DNA from: CAWCPR01 sp963797475
GTDB lineage: Bacteria > Chloroflexota > Anaerolineae > Anaerolineales > UBA4823
Length of the DNA stretch: 64,000 bases
Direction of reading: 5' to 3'
NCBI GenBank assembly: GCA_963797475.1
Contig: CAWCPR010000012.1
Coordinates: forward strand, 248,001-312,000
Shown here piece after piece: positions 35,878 to 45,169 of this stretch; position 1 is the stretch's first letter; the number at the start of each line of letters is the position of its first letter. A program made the translations under genes and the position numbers. The notes under the pieces are model-generated. The model was not told where the DNA came from, searched no databases, and worked only from the letters and a program-made list of their open reading frames with translations.

Positions 35878-37621
35878 GGCTGCTCTCCTTCCTATAGATT
35901 GGGTAGAGCTTATCTACCTGTTCGAAATAGGTGTCCGCTTTCAGAGACGGCAAGACGCCAGGCTCTCGCCTGAATTGATCGGCTTTAGTAATAAAAGCGC
36001 CGATCCAGCCGCTCACGGTCTCTTGCAGGCCCGCCCAGTCGGCTTCTCGGAAGCACGCCCGGCGGTAAAACCCGGGAGCCTCCTTCGATTCGTTTTTGAC
36101 AGCCTGGCCCCCCCACTCTTTGTCGCCGAGGAACCCGCAGCAAATGGTCCAATGGGCGCCAGTTGCCCGACCAAAGCCTTTCGCCGCGCCGAAGCCCAAT
36201 GCCATGCGCCCTTCGCTCAGGTCGCGCAAGGTAAGCGCCAGCCAGCCCAGCTCCCAATCCTCAGGCTCTTCCAGGAAGAGCCGGGCGCGGAATTTCGGCC
36301 GCCACAGGGCCGCCGCATCGAATTTAGCCCCTTCCAGGGCGCCCCCGGTGAAGCGGTCGATCGCCAGGAAATCGACTGCCTTCCAGAGCGGCTCGCCTTC
36401 CAATGGGGCGTCCATCACCCGCAGCCGGCTGCCGCGCTGGCTGCTCCCGAACAGCCGGCAGGCCAGGCAGAGCTGCTCCTCCTGCACCTCAGCATAGCGC
36501 TTCAAAGCGTTGATCTCGGAGCATTTCGTCAGGGGCCTTCCCGGGTCATCCTGCAACGGATTGCAGGCCGGACAGGTATCCAGGAAAGCCTGGAGCGGGC
36601 TGCTTTCCCGGGATGCATGATAGGCGGCCAGGGTGCGGGCAATCCGCTCCGCATGAGAGCGCAGCGCACCGCGCAGTCCTGAGCCGGGCAGCAGCGGCTG
36701 GGCTTTAGGAGTCCACCCGGGAGCGCCATCCAGGAGTGAAACGTGGTCGAAACCCAGCATCCCGGAGGCTGTCATGTCCTGGGTAAGGAACAGCCCCTCG
36801 ATTTGGATCTGAAGCTCGACTTCGATAAAGGGTCGCCGCTCCGCTTCCGTCCGGGCTTTTGTCCGGGCTTCCCGTAATCTGTTCAACAGCCAACCCGGCT
36901 TCTCCTCAGCGCTGGAGATCGGATCGGTAGCCTTGAGGTAGTCCAGGAGGCGATCCCCGCTGTCCAGCTCGTTTTCCAACCAGCGCGCCGGACCCAGAGT
37001 GGCCTTCCCCAGGCCGCGCCCCGCCCCGCCGCCCAGCCAGGCCCTCCCCGCCTGCCATTCCGCCAGGACGGCTGCCAGCAGGAGCTCATCCGCCTCCTCC
37101 GGGGCTTCCAGCTCCAGGCGCAGGGGAAATACTGCCCCTGCCGGCAGGATTTCCTGGTCGAACTTCACCCGCCCGGCCCGGGCAGCAGCGCCGTTGGAAC
37201 GGTCGATGCCCACCCCATCCCGGATGAACGGCGGGACGCCCGTTTTCAAAGGCGAATCGTAGACCCACAACCGGGAAGCCCGGCCGCCCTTGCTTTCGTC
37301 TTCCGCTTCGCTCGGGTGGAGCTCGCCGAACAGGTGGCAAACAGAGCAGCCGCAGACTTCTCGCCTGGTCTGGCTGCCTGCCGAGGGGTGGAGCGCCAGG
37401 CATTCACGGCGGCCCCTGGACCCCAGGTCCAGACCGGGGGTCAATCGGGTGGCTGTAGTCCGCAGCGCGCCGGCCAGGGCCGTTCCCGGGAGCAGAATCT
37501 CCCCCCGCAGGCTGCGCCGCAGCGGCGCGTCTGTACCCACCCTACCGCGCCCGACGCCGACGTGCAGGGCGGTTTGGAAAGTCAACTCCGCCAGGACTGC
37601 AATGTAATGTTTGGAATTCAT
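35870..37621 (-). CDS. tandem Cas7 (Csm3-like) fusion, Cas7-2x
   Basis: The 583-residue protein holds two Csm3-type domains. Domain 1 (1-~240) has 'HVGVGRGRVGTDAPLRR', where the Asp is the expected target-RNA cleavage residue, then 'LLPGTALAGALRTTA' and a Cys block (CGCSVCHLFGE). Domain 2 (~270-520) has 'TASGMLGFDHVSLLD', 'LLPGSGLRGALRSHA' and 'CLACRLFGSSQRGS'. Each is a backbone subunit that binds crRNA and cuts bound RNA every six bases. The fusion matches Cas7-2x of III-Dv systems. It overlaps csx19 by 8 bp and shares a base with the upstream fusion gene. Confidence 0.85.
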   Translation of the reverse strand: MNSKHYIAVLAELTFQTALHVGVGRGRVGTDAPLRRSLRGEILLPGTALAGALRTTATRLTPGLDLGSRGRRECLALHPSAGSQTRREVCGCSVCHLFGELHPSEAEDESKGGRASRLWVYDSPLKTGVPPFIRDGVGIDRSNGAAARAGRVKFDQEILPAGAVFPLRLELEAPEEADELLLAAVLAEWQAGRAWLGGGAGRGLGKATLGPARWLENELDSGDRLLDYLKATDPISSAEEKPGWLLNRLREARTKARTEAERRPFIEVELQIQIEGLFLTQDMTASGMLGFDHVSLLDGAPGWTPKAQPLLPGSGLRGALRSHAERIARTLAAYHASRESSPLQAFLDTCPACNPLQDDPGRPLTKCSEINALKRYAEVQEEQLCLACRLFGSSQRGSRLRVMDAPLEGEPLWKAVDFLAIDRFTGGALEGAKFDAAALWRPKFRARLFLEEPEDWELGWLALTLRDLSEGRMALGFGAAKGFGRATGAHWTICCGFLGDKEWGGQAVKNESKEAPGFYRRACFREADWAGLQETVSGWIGAFITKADQFRREPGVLPSLKADTYFEQVDKLYPIYRKESSHE

Positions 37622-40023
37622 TACGGATTCTCCTTTTTCCGGGCGCGCCGGGCTGCCTCGCCCACGCGATCGGCCAGCATGACAATCCCCAACCTGCGCT
37701 GCTGCTCGGTTAAGGCCAGGTTTGCCAGCTCATCCAGTTTGCTCAGGATCGCTCCAATTCCTTCCTTGCCCGGCTTCTCCGCAAAGAAAGATGTTTTCGT
37801 GCGGATGGCGTACGGCCGGTGAGGGTCGTTCGGGAGTAGGCGCTGCCCGGGTAAACGCTCGAGGCTCGGCGTGTGGTCTTGCTTTCCGAAACCCTCCAGC
37901 GTCTCCTTCAAGCGCTCGATCTCCAGATCGCTGCGGCTGCGCAGGAAGCGGGCGATCGCTTCGAACTCCACGTATTCGAGCCTCTTCCAGCCGCCCTCCA
38001 GGCTCCTGGACCACTCGGCGCGGAAAACGGATTCCGAAGCCACGGCGTTCTTTCCTATGGAGAATTGGCCAGACAGGATGACCGGCAGCTCGATTTGGAC
38101 GGAGGCGCGGGCGCGCGCCGCTTCCAACTCCTCGTACAGGGGGTGGTTAACGATCATCTGCCCATACCCCTCATGCCGCCGCAACCCGATCCCCGAGGTC
38201 TCTGCGGCTCCCAGCTTCTGCCAGATCTCTTCGTCGCTCAACCCGTCTCCGACCACCTGCACGCCGACCACACTGCCCGCGACCAGGGCACTGTCCCGCC
38301 AGCGAGGCAGGCCGGTCTGGTTGTTGAACCCATCCACCAGCCGGGTCCGGGCGAAGCTACGTACGATCTTCAGCGGCAGAGATGAGCCAGAGGCAGGGAA
38401 ACCCAGCACTTTCGAGAGCCAATCTGCGCTGAATCGGGTCGGGAAGCGGCCCCAGGAATCCACGGGGATGGTGTCCGATGACAGCAGCAGCCGGAACGGC
38501 TGGCGCGGGTCAGGAAGCCGGCTTCGGAGCGGCGGCAGGGGCGAGGCAGCCTCGGGCACAAAAACCGCGGAGACTAGCCCATACCCTCGGCGGGTGGCTT
38601 TACCCAGGCGCAGCTCGACGGCCTGGTCTGGCCCGGGAATGCCCACCGCCTGGCTCAAAGCATGCCAGGCGGTTGCGCCCTGGCATACAAGCTCGCCTAC
38701 CAGGAACTGCCCCGCCTCCAGGGCCACATAGCTGAATAGGTCGCCGGGCCGCACCCGCTGGGTCTTCGGGCTGAGGCGGATGTGCAGCTCCTCCCGCCGC
38801 GGCGGAGAAAACTTCAGCAAGCTGCCGGAGGTGAAAGTCTGGAAGGCGTTTTGGTCTTTGAGCCCTTCCATAGCGTCCTCGCCTGGTTTGCAGTGCGGGC
38901 AGCGGCTGTTTCCGGAGTCCAGGCTTAACGACCGGTCTGGATGCCCCTGGGAAGGATCATCCGCCGGGTGCTGCTTGCAACGAACGATATCCAGGGGCGC
39001 GGCCAGCGCCGGGAACAGCCAGTTGCCCTCCCGGGTACCTGGCGTCAGAAAAGAGAAGCGGACTTCACCACGCCGGAACAGGCGGATCAGCCGGGCATAG
39101 CGGGCCGGGTCGTCAAAATCAGCTCGCGCCGCCAGGGCGCCCAGGAGGATACTACCCGGAAGGAGGGTTGCGGTCTCGAACTGGTTACCCGCCAGGGGGC
39201 GCCGGGCCAACAGCAAAGGCTCTTCCAGGCGCAGCACGACCCGCACAGAATAGGGCGCGGGTACCCCAGCCGGGGTTTCTTCCTCCAGGTCGGGAAAGGC
39301 AGCTCCCATGCTTTCAGCAGGCACCTGCCAGATGTGGTCGATCCACAGCTCTTTAAATCGTTCCAGCCATAGGTCCGAGGAGACTGGCTGCCCGTCCACG
39401 CTCACGATCTGCACCCGGCAGGCGCCGCGGCCGCGCCGGCGGCTTTTGCCCAAGTGGCGCAGGTTGCGGGCTGCCGCCTCCAAAAAGGCGATTTCCGCAG
39501 CGCTGGCTGTTCCCTGACCCTTCCAGTTCGCCGTGAACTGGTAGGTCAGCCGCCCATCGCCCACCTCTTCGACAAATAGCTGGTCATCGGCCGCTCGCCG
39601 GGTTCGGGGGTTCACCCGCACGCGGGAGACCGGCTCAGCCGCCCAGTTCTCCTCGGGCGGGGTTTTCTCCGGGCCTGGCCCATGAGCTTCTTTCAGCCAT
39701 GCGGATGAAAACTCCCACTGTCGCGGCCGGCCTGGGCTGCCGAAGATCCAGCAGACCGGACATTCCGCTTCTCGGCAGTAAGCAATCAACTCATCTCCGG
39801 CAGAACCGGAACAGCGGTTGTAGCCAAGCGGCGCCATTGCTGGCGCAGTGAGCAACTCGCGAGCCGCCTCTCGCAGAAGCTGGCCCAGAAGCGAGCCGCG
39901 CAGCGCCGGACGGCCATCGCTTTCTCGCAGCAACGAGGAATCGATCTCGCTCCCCTTGCGCGCGCCTGAGCTCACATGAAAATCGGAAAGGAAAGTCACT
40001 TCAAAGGTCAGTTTAGTAGCCAT
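37621..40023 (-). CDS. csx10: Cas7-Cas5(Csx10)-Cas11-type fusion subunit
   Basis: The 800-residue protein has three parts. Residues 1-~220 are a Csm3-like Cas7 (HVSSGARKGSEIDSSLLRE, with the candidate catalytic Asp, then 'LRGSLLGQLLREAA'). Residues ~250-620 are Csx10/Cas5-like (ATLLPGSILLGALAARADF, 'GLVSAVFVPEA', 'SGIGLRRHEGYGQMIVN'). The last ~150 residues are helical and fit a Cas11-type small subunit (LSKLDELANLALTEQQRR). This is the arrangement described for III-Dv complexes. The start at 40023 has AAGGAGGAGG and overlaps the cas10 stop by 16 bp. The Cas11 assignment rests mainly on position. Confidence 0.82.
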   Translation of the reverse strand: MATKLTFEVTFLSDFHVSSGARKGSEIDSSLLRESDGRPALRGSLLGQLLREAARELLTAPAMAPLGYNRCSGSAGDELIAYCREAECPVCWIFGSPGRPRQWEFSSAWLKEAHGPGPEKTPPEENWAAEPVSRVRVNPRTRRAADDQLFVEEVGDGRLTYQFTANWKGQGTASAAEIAFLEAAARNLRHLGKSRRRGRGACRVQIVSVDGQPVSSDLWLERFKELWIDHIWQVPAESMGAAFPDLEEETPAGVPAPYSVRVVLRLEEPLLLARRPLAGNQFETATLLPGSILLGALAARADFDDPARYARLIRLFRRGEVRFSFLTPGTREGNWLFPALAAPLDIVRCKQHPADDPSQGHPDRSLSLDSGNSRCPHCKPGEDAMEGLKDQNAFQTFTSGSLLKFSPPRREELHIRLSPKTQRVRPGDLFSYVALEAGQFLVGELVCQGATAWHALSQAVGIPGPDQAVELRLGKATRRGYGLVSAVFVPEAASPLPPLRSRLPDPRQPFRLLLSSDTIPVDSWGRFPTRFSADWLSKVLGFPASGSSLPLKIVRSFARTRLVDGFNNQTGLPRWRDSALVAGSVVGVQVVGDGLSDEEIWQKLGAAETSGIGLRRHEGYGQMIVNHPLYEELEAARARASVQIELPVILSGQFSIGKNAVASESVFRAEWSRSLEGGWKRLEYVEFEAIARFLRSRSDLEIERLKETLEGFGKQDHTPSLERLPGQRLLPNDPHRPYAIRTKTSFFAEKPGKEGIGAILSKLDELANLALTEQQRRLGIVMLADRVGEAARRARKKENP

Positions 40024-41618
40024 TCCTCCTCCTTGGTCCAATAAACCTGGGCCGGCAGGTCCAGGCGGTAGGCATACTCCCAGGCTTCGATCAGGTCAGG
40101 CAAGCCGTGCGCCCAATATTTCCCCTTTTCATACGGGCGAGTGACGGCGCGCCAGAGCTCCCTGCCAAAGGGCTTCGCCTCCCCTCCCAGGGCAGCCAGG
40201 GCCTGGTCCAGGGCCTGGCCAGTCTCGTCTCCCAGGCGCTGGCGGATCGTCTCCAATTTTTGTTCCCAGGGCTTTCGCTCGTTCTCATTCTTCAGATCCA
40301 GGCCGCTCACCAGGTTGAACAGCGCCCGCAGCTCGGCCTTGCGTTTCCCCGGCAACCGGTTTAGATCCAGCCGCTGCCCCAGGAGCGCGCCCAGCGGGAG
40401 ACCGGCGAGCGGGTGAGCTTTCGCCTGGCGGCCGGCCAGGTAGGGCTTTAGAGTCGCCCGGTAGGGCTGTTGATTTTCTCCTGTTTGGACCAGCTCATTG
40501 CCGACAATGACATCGAAGGTCACCGCCGAAGCCCCTCCCAGGGTCTTGCCTAGACGCTTGGTTGAATGGAGCAGCCCCACGCCGCGCTCGTGAGCCAGCA
40601 TGTAAGGGTAGTGTCGCTGGCAGATCACTATGGCAACCCCCAGGCTGGCTTCCGCTCCCATTTCCTTTTCGAACGCCTCGCATACCCGCTGGGCGGTATC
40701 CAAAGCATAGCGGGCCGGTACCAGAGCAAAGAGATCATCTCCACCGACGATCAAAGGGATGACCGGGCACCAACCTTTGTACTTCTCCAATTCTTCCAGC
40801 CGCTGGATCAGGTCGGGGACCGGCGCAGCCAGGCTGGCCCACATCGCCTTCTCCAGCCGTTCTGATAGGTCCGTTAATTCCTGCCGGCTGGACTGCTGGT
40901 CGAACAGCCGGCCCATCCCATTGCCATCGCCCACCAGGTAAGCGACGTATTGGGTCGGGTCGAGCTCGCCGAGCGAATCGGCTGGGTCGGTCGGAAACTC
41001 CCAGAATTTCTTAGAGAAGACCGCTGACTGGCCGCTCACGTTCCGGCTGGCAGTTTCCGCCCGCAGGGCGGGACGAAATTTGTCGTCAAAGCTGTTTTGC
41101 TCCACGTGCCGGAATTCAGCTTTGCTGCGGCAGGTATCGCACAGGTAAGTCTCCCGCTGCTGGTCAGGTGGGAGCTCAGGGGTTGGACTGGCATAGGTGG
41201 TGGCCAGCTCAACTCCACAGGAGGCGCAGAAGGCAACCACCGGTAAATGGGCGACCGCTTCGAAGCCGGGCCGGTCCAGCTTCGCTCCCAGCAGCTTCTC
41301 CTGCAAGCGCCGGTTCGCCGCCTGGAAGCCGCCCTCTTCGTACGCCTCAGGGCCGGCGACCGTCAGGGTCTCTCCCGTCCGGGTGCGGAACCGCTCGGCC
41401 AGGTCTGCTAAGTAAGCTTCCGCCTTACCAGGCTCTCGAAATTCCAATCTGAAGCTGCCCCCGGCGCTGATAATGACGCTGCCATTCCATATTTTCTTTT
41501 CTTCAGCGCAGAAATCCGCGAGCAGCATGCTGCCTCCCCGCACTTCGCGCAGGTGAGCCGAGCGAAACAGGAAGGTTTGGATTTGGTCCGCGTCCGCAGC
41601 GACCAGATATTGGGTCAT
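40008..41618 (-). CDS. cas10: Cas10, cyclase-type, without an HD domain
   Basis: A 536-residue Cas10. It begins directly with the palm-like segment 'YLVAADADQIQTFLFRS' and has no N-terminal HD nuclease. A zinc finger (CASC near 131, CDTC near 160) and 'VGDGNGMGRLF' follow. The catalytic palm GGDD lies at about 292-295 (LIVGGDDLFALVP), and the C terminus is a helical D4-like domain. Intact GGDD predicts synthesis of a cyclic or linear nucleotide messenger on target-RNA binding. The missing HD predicts no ssDNA cutting. The start at 41618 is preferred for its GAGGAGG. Confidence 0.93.
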   Translation of the reverse strand: MTQYLVAADADQIQTFLFRSAHLREVRGGSMLLADFCAEEKKIWNGSVIISAGGSFRLEFREPGKAEAYLADLAERFRTRTGETLTVAGPEAYEEGGFQAANRRLQEKLLGAKLDRPGFEAVAHLPVVAFCASCGVELATTYASPTPELPPDQQRETYLCDTCRSKAEFRHVEQNSFDDKFRPALRAETASRNVSGQSAVFSKKFWEFPTDPADSLGELDPTQYVAYLVGDGNGMGRLFDQQSSRQELTDLSERLEKAMWASLAAPVPDLIQRLEELEKYKGWCPVIPLIVGGDDLFALVPARYALDTAQRVCEAFEKEMGAEASLGVAIVICQRHYPYMLAHERGVGLLHSTKRLGKTLGGASAVTFDVIVGNELVQTGENQQPYRATLKPYLAGRQAKAHPLAGLPLGALLGQRLDLNRLPGKRKAELRALFNLVSGLDLKNENERKPWEQKLETIRQRLGDETGQALDQALAALGGEAKPFGRELWRAVTRPYEKGKYWAHGLPDLIEAWEYAYRLDLPAQVYWTKEEEWLLN

Positions 41619-41695
41619 TTGCCTCAGCCTCCTCATTTGATCTTACGCTCTCGTACTATTCTGGGTGGGTAAAAAAGCGAGCCTGATTTTTATGT

Positions 41696-43363
41696 TCATA
41701 ACGGCTCCGCAATCGCTCGATCTTCCCAGAAGATCTGGGTAAATACGCCGACGAGCAGGGCGATTGCTCCAACCAAGAGAATATAATCTACCGAAATCCT
41801 GGCGCCCAGGAATAAAACCGAACGCATCATCGCGAGCACTTGGCCGTAGGGTGGCAACAGCTCGCAGGCTCCCCGGACGGCCTGCTCCTCCGCGGCGCAG
41901 CGGGTGAGCCCGACCGGGTCCACCAGCCAACCGGTGAGGATCGCCAGCCAGGTGGTAGAGATCAGGCCGCATGACCACAGTCTTAAGGCTCGTCGACCCG
42001 CCTGGGAGGGGGCCGGCGTGCGCGTTTGCACCTCAAAGAAGATGTAGGCAAAGGCGGCGATCCAACAGGCAGCAATGATGAAAATGGCATACCAGAAACG
42101 CTCGAGACCATTGAGCGTGAAGCGGACAAACGCGTCTACCAACCCGGCGATCGCCACCACCCCAACCAGGCCCATCGCCGGCACCCGCAGGGCCAGGGGG
42201 TATAGCGATTGCCGGCTGCTCAACGGGCGTTTTGAGCGGAAGATCGTGACCAAGCTAGCCAGCGGCACAGCAACGCCTGTGAGAACGCCCAGCACGAGCA
42301 GTATCGGCTGCGCCAACGCGGACAGATTTGGAGGCAGGCTTGTCGCTGCCATCCCCGCGAAGAACAGGAGAAGACCTGTTCCGCCCCACCAGTAGGTGTT
42401 TTCCAGTATGCAAGCAGCCCGTCGCTGCCAGCCCTTTTGCTCCTGGTAAAATGCTTTCACACACTCCGCTGCCCCTGCAACGTTATCGTGCGCCAGGAAC
42501 CATTTACGCAGCAGGGTATCGGTCAGGAAATGATCGGCCAGCACTTCCTGGGCGAACGGCCAGATTTGGCCGGTAATTCGAACATGGGCAGGTTTTTCTT
42601 CTTCGCGCTTAAAAACGTAGATCAGTAGTGTGGCTTCACAGTCCAGGCTCCAGGAGTCGGGCAGATTCCGCGTCTCCGCAAAGGCTAACGAGAGCTGGTC
42701 TTCTTGCTCTATTAACAGGCGCGCGTATGCCTGGCGGGCGCGACGGATCAGGCCTCTGTAGCCGGAGACGAATTCGCTCAGCTTCTCACCGGCCTCCTCG
42801 GCCAGGCACGGGAGCTGCGCCAGGTACAGGTAGCGCTGGCGCACGAGCAGGGCGGCCGGCGCCTGGAACTGCACCTCCACCGGGTCGAGCTCTTTCTCGA
42901 GGCGGTCGATCGCCGCCAGGCAAATCTCGGCTAGGCGGTAGAGGATCAGCAGGTTGCGGAAAGAGCCTCGCTCCCACCCAAGGAGTTTCTCCTCTTCGGC
43001 CTGGTCGCTCAACCAAAACGACGCCAAACGCAGGACGTGCAGGATTGTTGCTCGCTCCGCACAATCATGGAGCGCTTTCGCCGCGTTCTGGATTTCCTCG
43101 TCTCTGAAATAATCATTCCGATCATTAATCCTCCCCATTGAGATCCAGGCAGAGGGATAAGAGCCGGTGGCGGGGATTTCCATGAGAACTCGTTTTTCAT
43201 GGTTTTTCCCATCTTTGTCGGGTTCGACAACGGCCCGCAGGACGATTTTATTCGCGCCGGAATAATCCTCCCCCAGGTAGATGCCTTCGGATGGCTGTAA
43301 GCTTTCCTCAACCAGCAATTGGGGGCCGCGGGCAAATCGGAGGGGCAACCGAAGGTGTGTCAT
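41696..43363 (-). CDS. multi-pass membrane protein of the type III CRISPR locus
   Basis: A 555-residue protein with a soluble helical region of ~320 residues followed by about six hydrophobic helices (TGLLLFFAGMAATSL, PILLVLGVLTGVAVPLASLV, 'MGLVGVVAIAGLVDAF', FWYAIFIIAACWIAAFAYIF, 'SCGLISTTWLAILTGWLV' and a C-terminal 'VDYILLVGAIALLVGVF'). No CARF, HEPN or known nuclease motif is visible. It ends 78 bp before the cas10 start and begins 18 bp after the CARF gene, so it is in the interference operon. A membrane-perturbing effector or channel switched by the CARF protein's ligand is the natural inference. It is unlike CorA by sequence. Confidence 0.75.
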   Translation of the reverse strand: MTHLRLPLRFARGPQLLVEESLQPSEGIYLGEDYSGANKIVLRAVVEPDKDGKNHEKRVLMEIPATGSYPSAWISMGRINDRNDYFRDEEIQNAAKALHDCAERATILHVLRLASFWLSDQAEEEKLLGWERGSFRNLLILYRLAEICLAAIDRLEKELDPVEVQFQAPAALLVRQRYLYLAQLPCLAEEAGEKLSEFVSGYRGLIRRARQAYARLLIEQEDQLSLAFAETRNLPDSWSLDCEATLLIYVFKREEEKPAHVRITGQIWPFAQEVLADHFLTDTLLRKWFLAHDNVAGAAECVKAFYQEQKGWQRRAACILENTYWWGGTGLLLFFAGMAATSLPPNLSALAQPILLVLGVLTGVAVPLASLVTIFRSKRPLSSRQSLYPLALRVPAMGLVGVVAIAGLVDAFVRFTLNGLERFWYAIFIIAACWIAAFAYIFFEVQTRTPAPSQAGRRALRLWSCGLISTTWLAILTGWLVDPVGLTRCAAEEQAVRGACELLPPYGQVLAMMRSVLFLGARISVDYILLVGAIALLVGVFTQIFWEDRAIAEPL

Positions 43364-43381
43364 AGCATCCGCTCCATCAGC

Positions 43382-44359
43382 CTACAACCGTGTGGGAAGA
43401 GTTGCCAGGATCACGGCCAGGAGCGCCTCGCCCAGGATATTGAGCTGGATGCCGCCATCCGGGCGCATAAAGGCAGGCATCAGGTCTGTGTCCAGCTCGG
43501 CAAAGCTCATACTGCTCGCATTGGCCCATTTTCGCAGCTCAGACTCCGTAAAAAACGTACCGATCTGCTGGCGCTGGCGACCGGCGTTCCACGCCCATCC
43601 CAGAACAGCGTTTCTTAAGGGTATAGAAATATCCGATTTCAGCACGGGAATGGTGATGAGGCGGTTGGAAGCCTCGTGCATGCCGACCATCGGCACGCCG
43701 CGCAGCCACGAAGCGGCCTGGGTGAGCACCGGCAGGCTGACCTTGAAGCCGCCGGTAAAAACAATCATCGGGTCCAGTGCCGGCCTGGTCGCGCGGGCGA
43801 ACATTACCAGGCGAGCGATCGTCAAGACCAGGTTTCCAACCGCCTCATTTTCAAACCCGTTGGGGTCGCCCGGATTCAGCCCCTGGATACGCATGACCGG
43901 CGCTTCTTTCCTTGCTCGCTGCTGGATCCTTTGACTGCGCGCTTCGCCTATTTCGGCAGTGTTCCAATTGAATCGGATACCCGGTTTTCCCTCCTCTTCC
44001 CACAGCGGCACCGCGGGGCCTGCATCCGCCTTCACCATCAGATGCGCGTTGACCAGTGCGCTGAACGCCCCTTCTGGAGTGTCGGAAGCCAGCAGCACAA
44101 CCTGGTCGGCTTCTCTTAGAGGAGGAAGAAGCAAGAAACTCCCAAGCTCTGCCGTCCACTGGGGGCAATCGTCGCTCCCATAGTATGCCAGTGCACGTTC
44201 GGCTGCCGGACGGTTTTCATCCCCGCCGCCGAGAATTCTTTCCGTAGTGTGGCCCTGGAGCCACTGTGAAAGCCAACTCGCAAGCCCAACCCCTTCTGGG
44301 TGGCGCTCCAAGTTCGAGAGCAGGGAGGTCCCTACAGTAAATATATACAGATTTGGCAT
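43382..44359 (-). CDS. CARF-domain protein (APE2256-like)
   Basis: The 325-residue protein starts MPNLYIFTVGTSLLSNL at 44359 (CAAGGAGATCG upstream). It has the two hallmark CARF signatures: VGTS at 9-12 and FTGGFKVSLPVL at 201-212, with 'QVVLLASDTPEGAFSALV' between. This is the Rossmann-like dimer that binds cyclic oligoadenylates. The last ~90 residues look like a winged helix (FFTESELRKWANASSMSF) with no HEPN R-x4-H or PD-(D/E)XK motif. It may be a ring nuclease or a ligand-sensing partner of the adjacent membrane protein. Confidence 0.82.
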   Translation of the reverse strand: MPNLYIFTVGTSLLSNLERHPEGVGLASWLSQWLQGHTTERILGGGDENRPAAERALAYYGSDDCPQWTAELGSFLLLPPLREADQVVLLASDTPEGAFSALVNAHLMVKADAGPAVPLWEEEGKPGIRFNWNTAEIGEARSQRIQQRARKEAPVMRIQGLNPGDPNGFENEAVGNLVLTIARLVMFARATRPALDPMIVFTGGFKVSLPVLTQAASWLRGVPMVGMHEASNRLITIPVLKSDISIPLRNAVLGWAWNAGRQRQQIGTFFTESELRKWANASSMSFAELDTDLMPAFMRPDGGIQLNILGEALLAVILATLPTRL

Positions 44360-44387
44360 CGATCTCCTTGGATAGAAAACAGGCGAT

Positions 44388-45140
44388 TCATTCCACTGAC
44401 TGGCGCAGGCGAACACTCTCCTTCGGCGGCAGATTGAACCGGTGAAATGCCCGCACCTCTGGGGGTTGATCGTCAAGATTTATCCCTGCCAGGTACTGCT
44501 CGTCGCCCCATTGGGTGGACAACTTTTGATAAGCGTAGCGAATATACTTTTCCACTGTGCTGGGAGCGAGGTGTATCTCTTGCGCGGCCAGTGGAGCGCT
44601 CATCCCATACAAGATTTTTAAGGTAAAAACCCGGTTTAACTTGGGCGTCAGCCCAGGATTGGGCGACCAGGGATTTATCAAGGCCGCCCGGCTGGCGAAC
44701 CTCGCGAAATCCTGTTTTATCAGTGGTAAAACACCCGGCGTAATCAGGAAATCTACCTGTAAAGCTTGAACCAGGGCAGAGCCGATTTCCATACGAATAT
44801 CGCGCTTAAGTAAGAATCCGCGGGCTCCTGTGGTAATTGCAGCATGGATGTGTTCGGGGTCTCCATATTGGGAAAGGCATACAATGGCGAGCTGTGGATG
44901 GATGCGATTAATTGACTGGATCAGATCAGGTAAAGGTGGTTCTATAAAATTATACTCGACATCTAATAGAAGCGTTTCAATATCTTCACAGCTCCTTAAT
45001 GCCCGGAGCAATTCCTTTGGAGACTCGCTTTCGAACAAAACTTCCGTCCGCAAATCTCGCGCCAGAAGACCGGCGTTCCACTTCAATGCAAAGAAGTCAT
45101 CATCCATTAAACCGACTCGTATTGGTAACCGGAAATTCAT
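44388..45140 (-). CDS. response regulator with LuxR-type helix-turn-helix
   Basis: The receiver domain has the acidic pair at 'VGLMDDDFFALKW', the probable phosphoacceptor in 'ETLLLDVEYN' and the conserved Lys in 'GFLLKRDI'. The C-terminal helix-turn-helix is 'KILYGMSAPLAAQEIHLAPS' followed by VEKYIRYAYQKL, NarL/FixJ-like. The start at 45140 has GGAGGGTG. It lies 28 bp upstream of the CARF gene on the same strand and may lead that operon. No histidine kinase is present. A second, similar regulator is at 47583 on the other strand. Confidence 0.78.
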   Translation of the reverse strand: MNFRLPIRVGLMDDDFFALKWNAGLLARDLRTEVLFESESPKELLRALRSCEDIETLLLDVEYNFIEPPLPDLIQSINRIHPQLAIVCLSQYGDPEHIHAAITTGARGFLLKRDIRMEIGSALVQALQVDFLITPGVLPLIKQDFARFASRAALINPWSPNPGLTPKLNRVFTLKILYGMSAPLAAQEIHLAPSTVEKYIRYAYQKLSTQWGDEQYLAGINLDDQPPEVRAFHRFNLPPKESVRLRQSVE

Positions 45141-45169
45141 GTTCACACCCTCCAGTTGCACATCGAACT

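Noticed and set aside
41696..43363. CorA-type magnesium channel effector
   Set aside because: There is no GxN motif near a terminal helix pair. This protein has about six helices and a different N-terminal region.
43382..44359. Csm6/Csx1-type CARF-HEPN ribonuclease
   Set aside because: No R-x4-H motif occurs after the CARF region. The C terminus looks like a winged helix.
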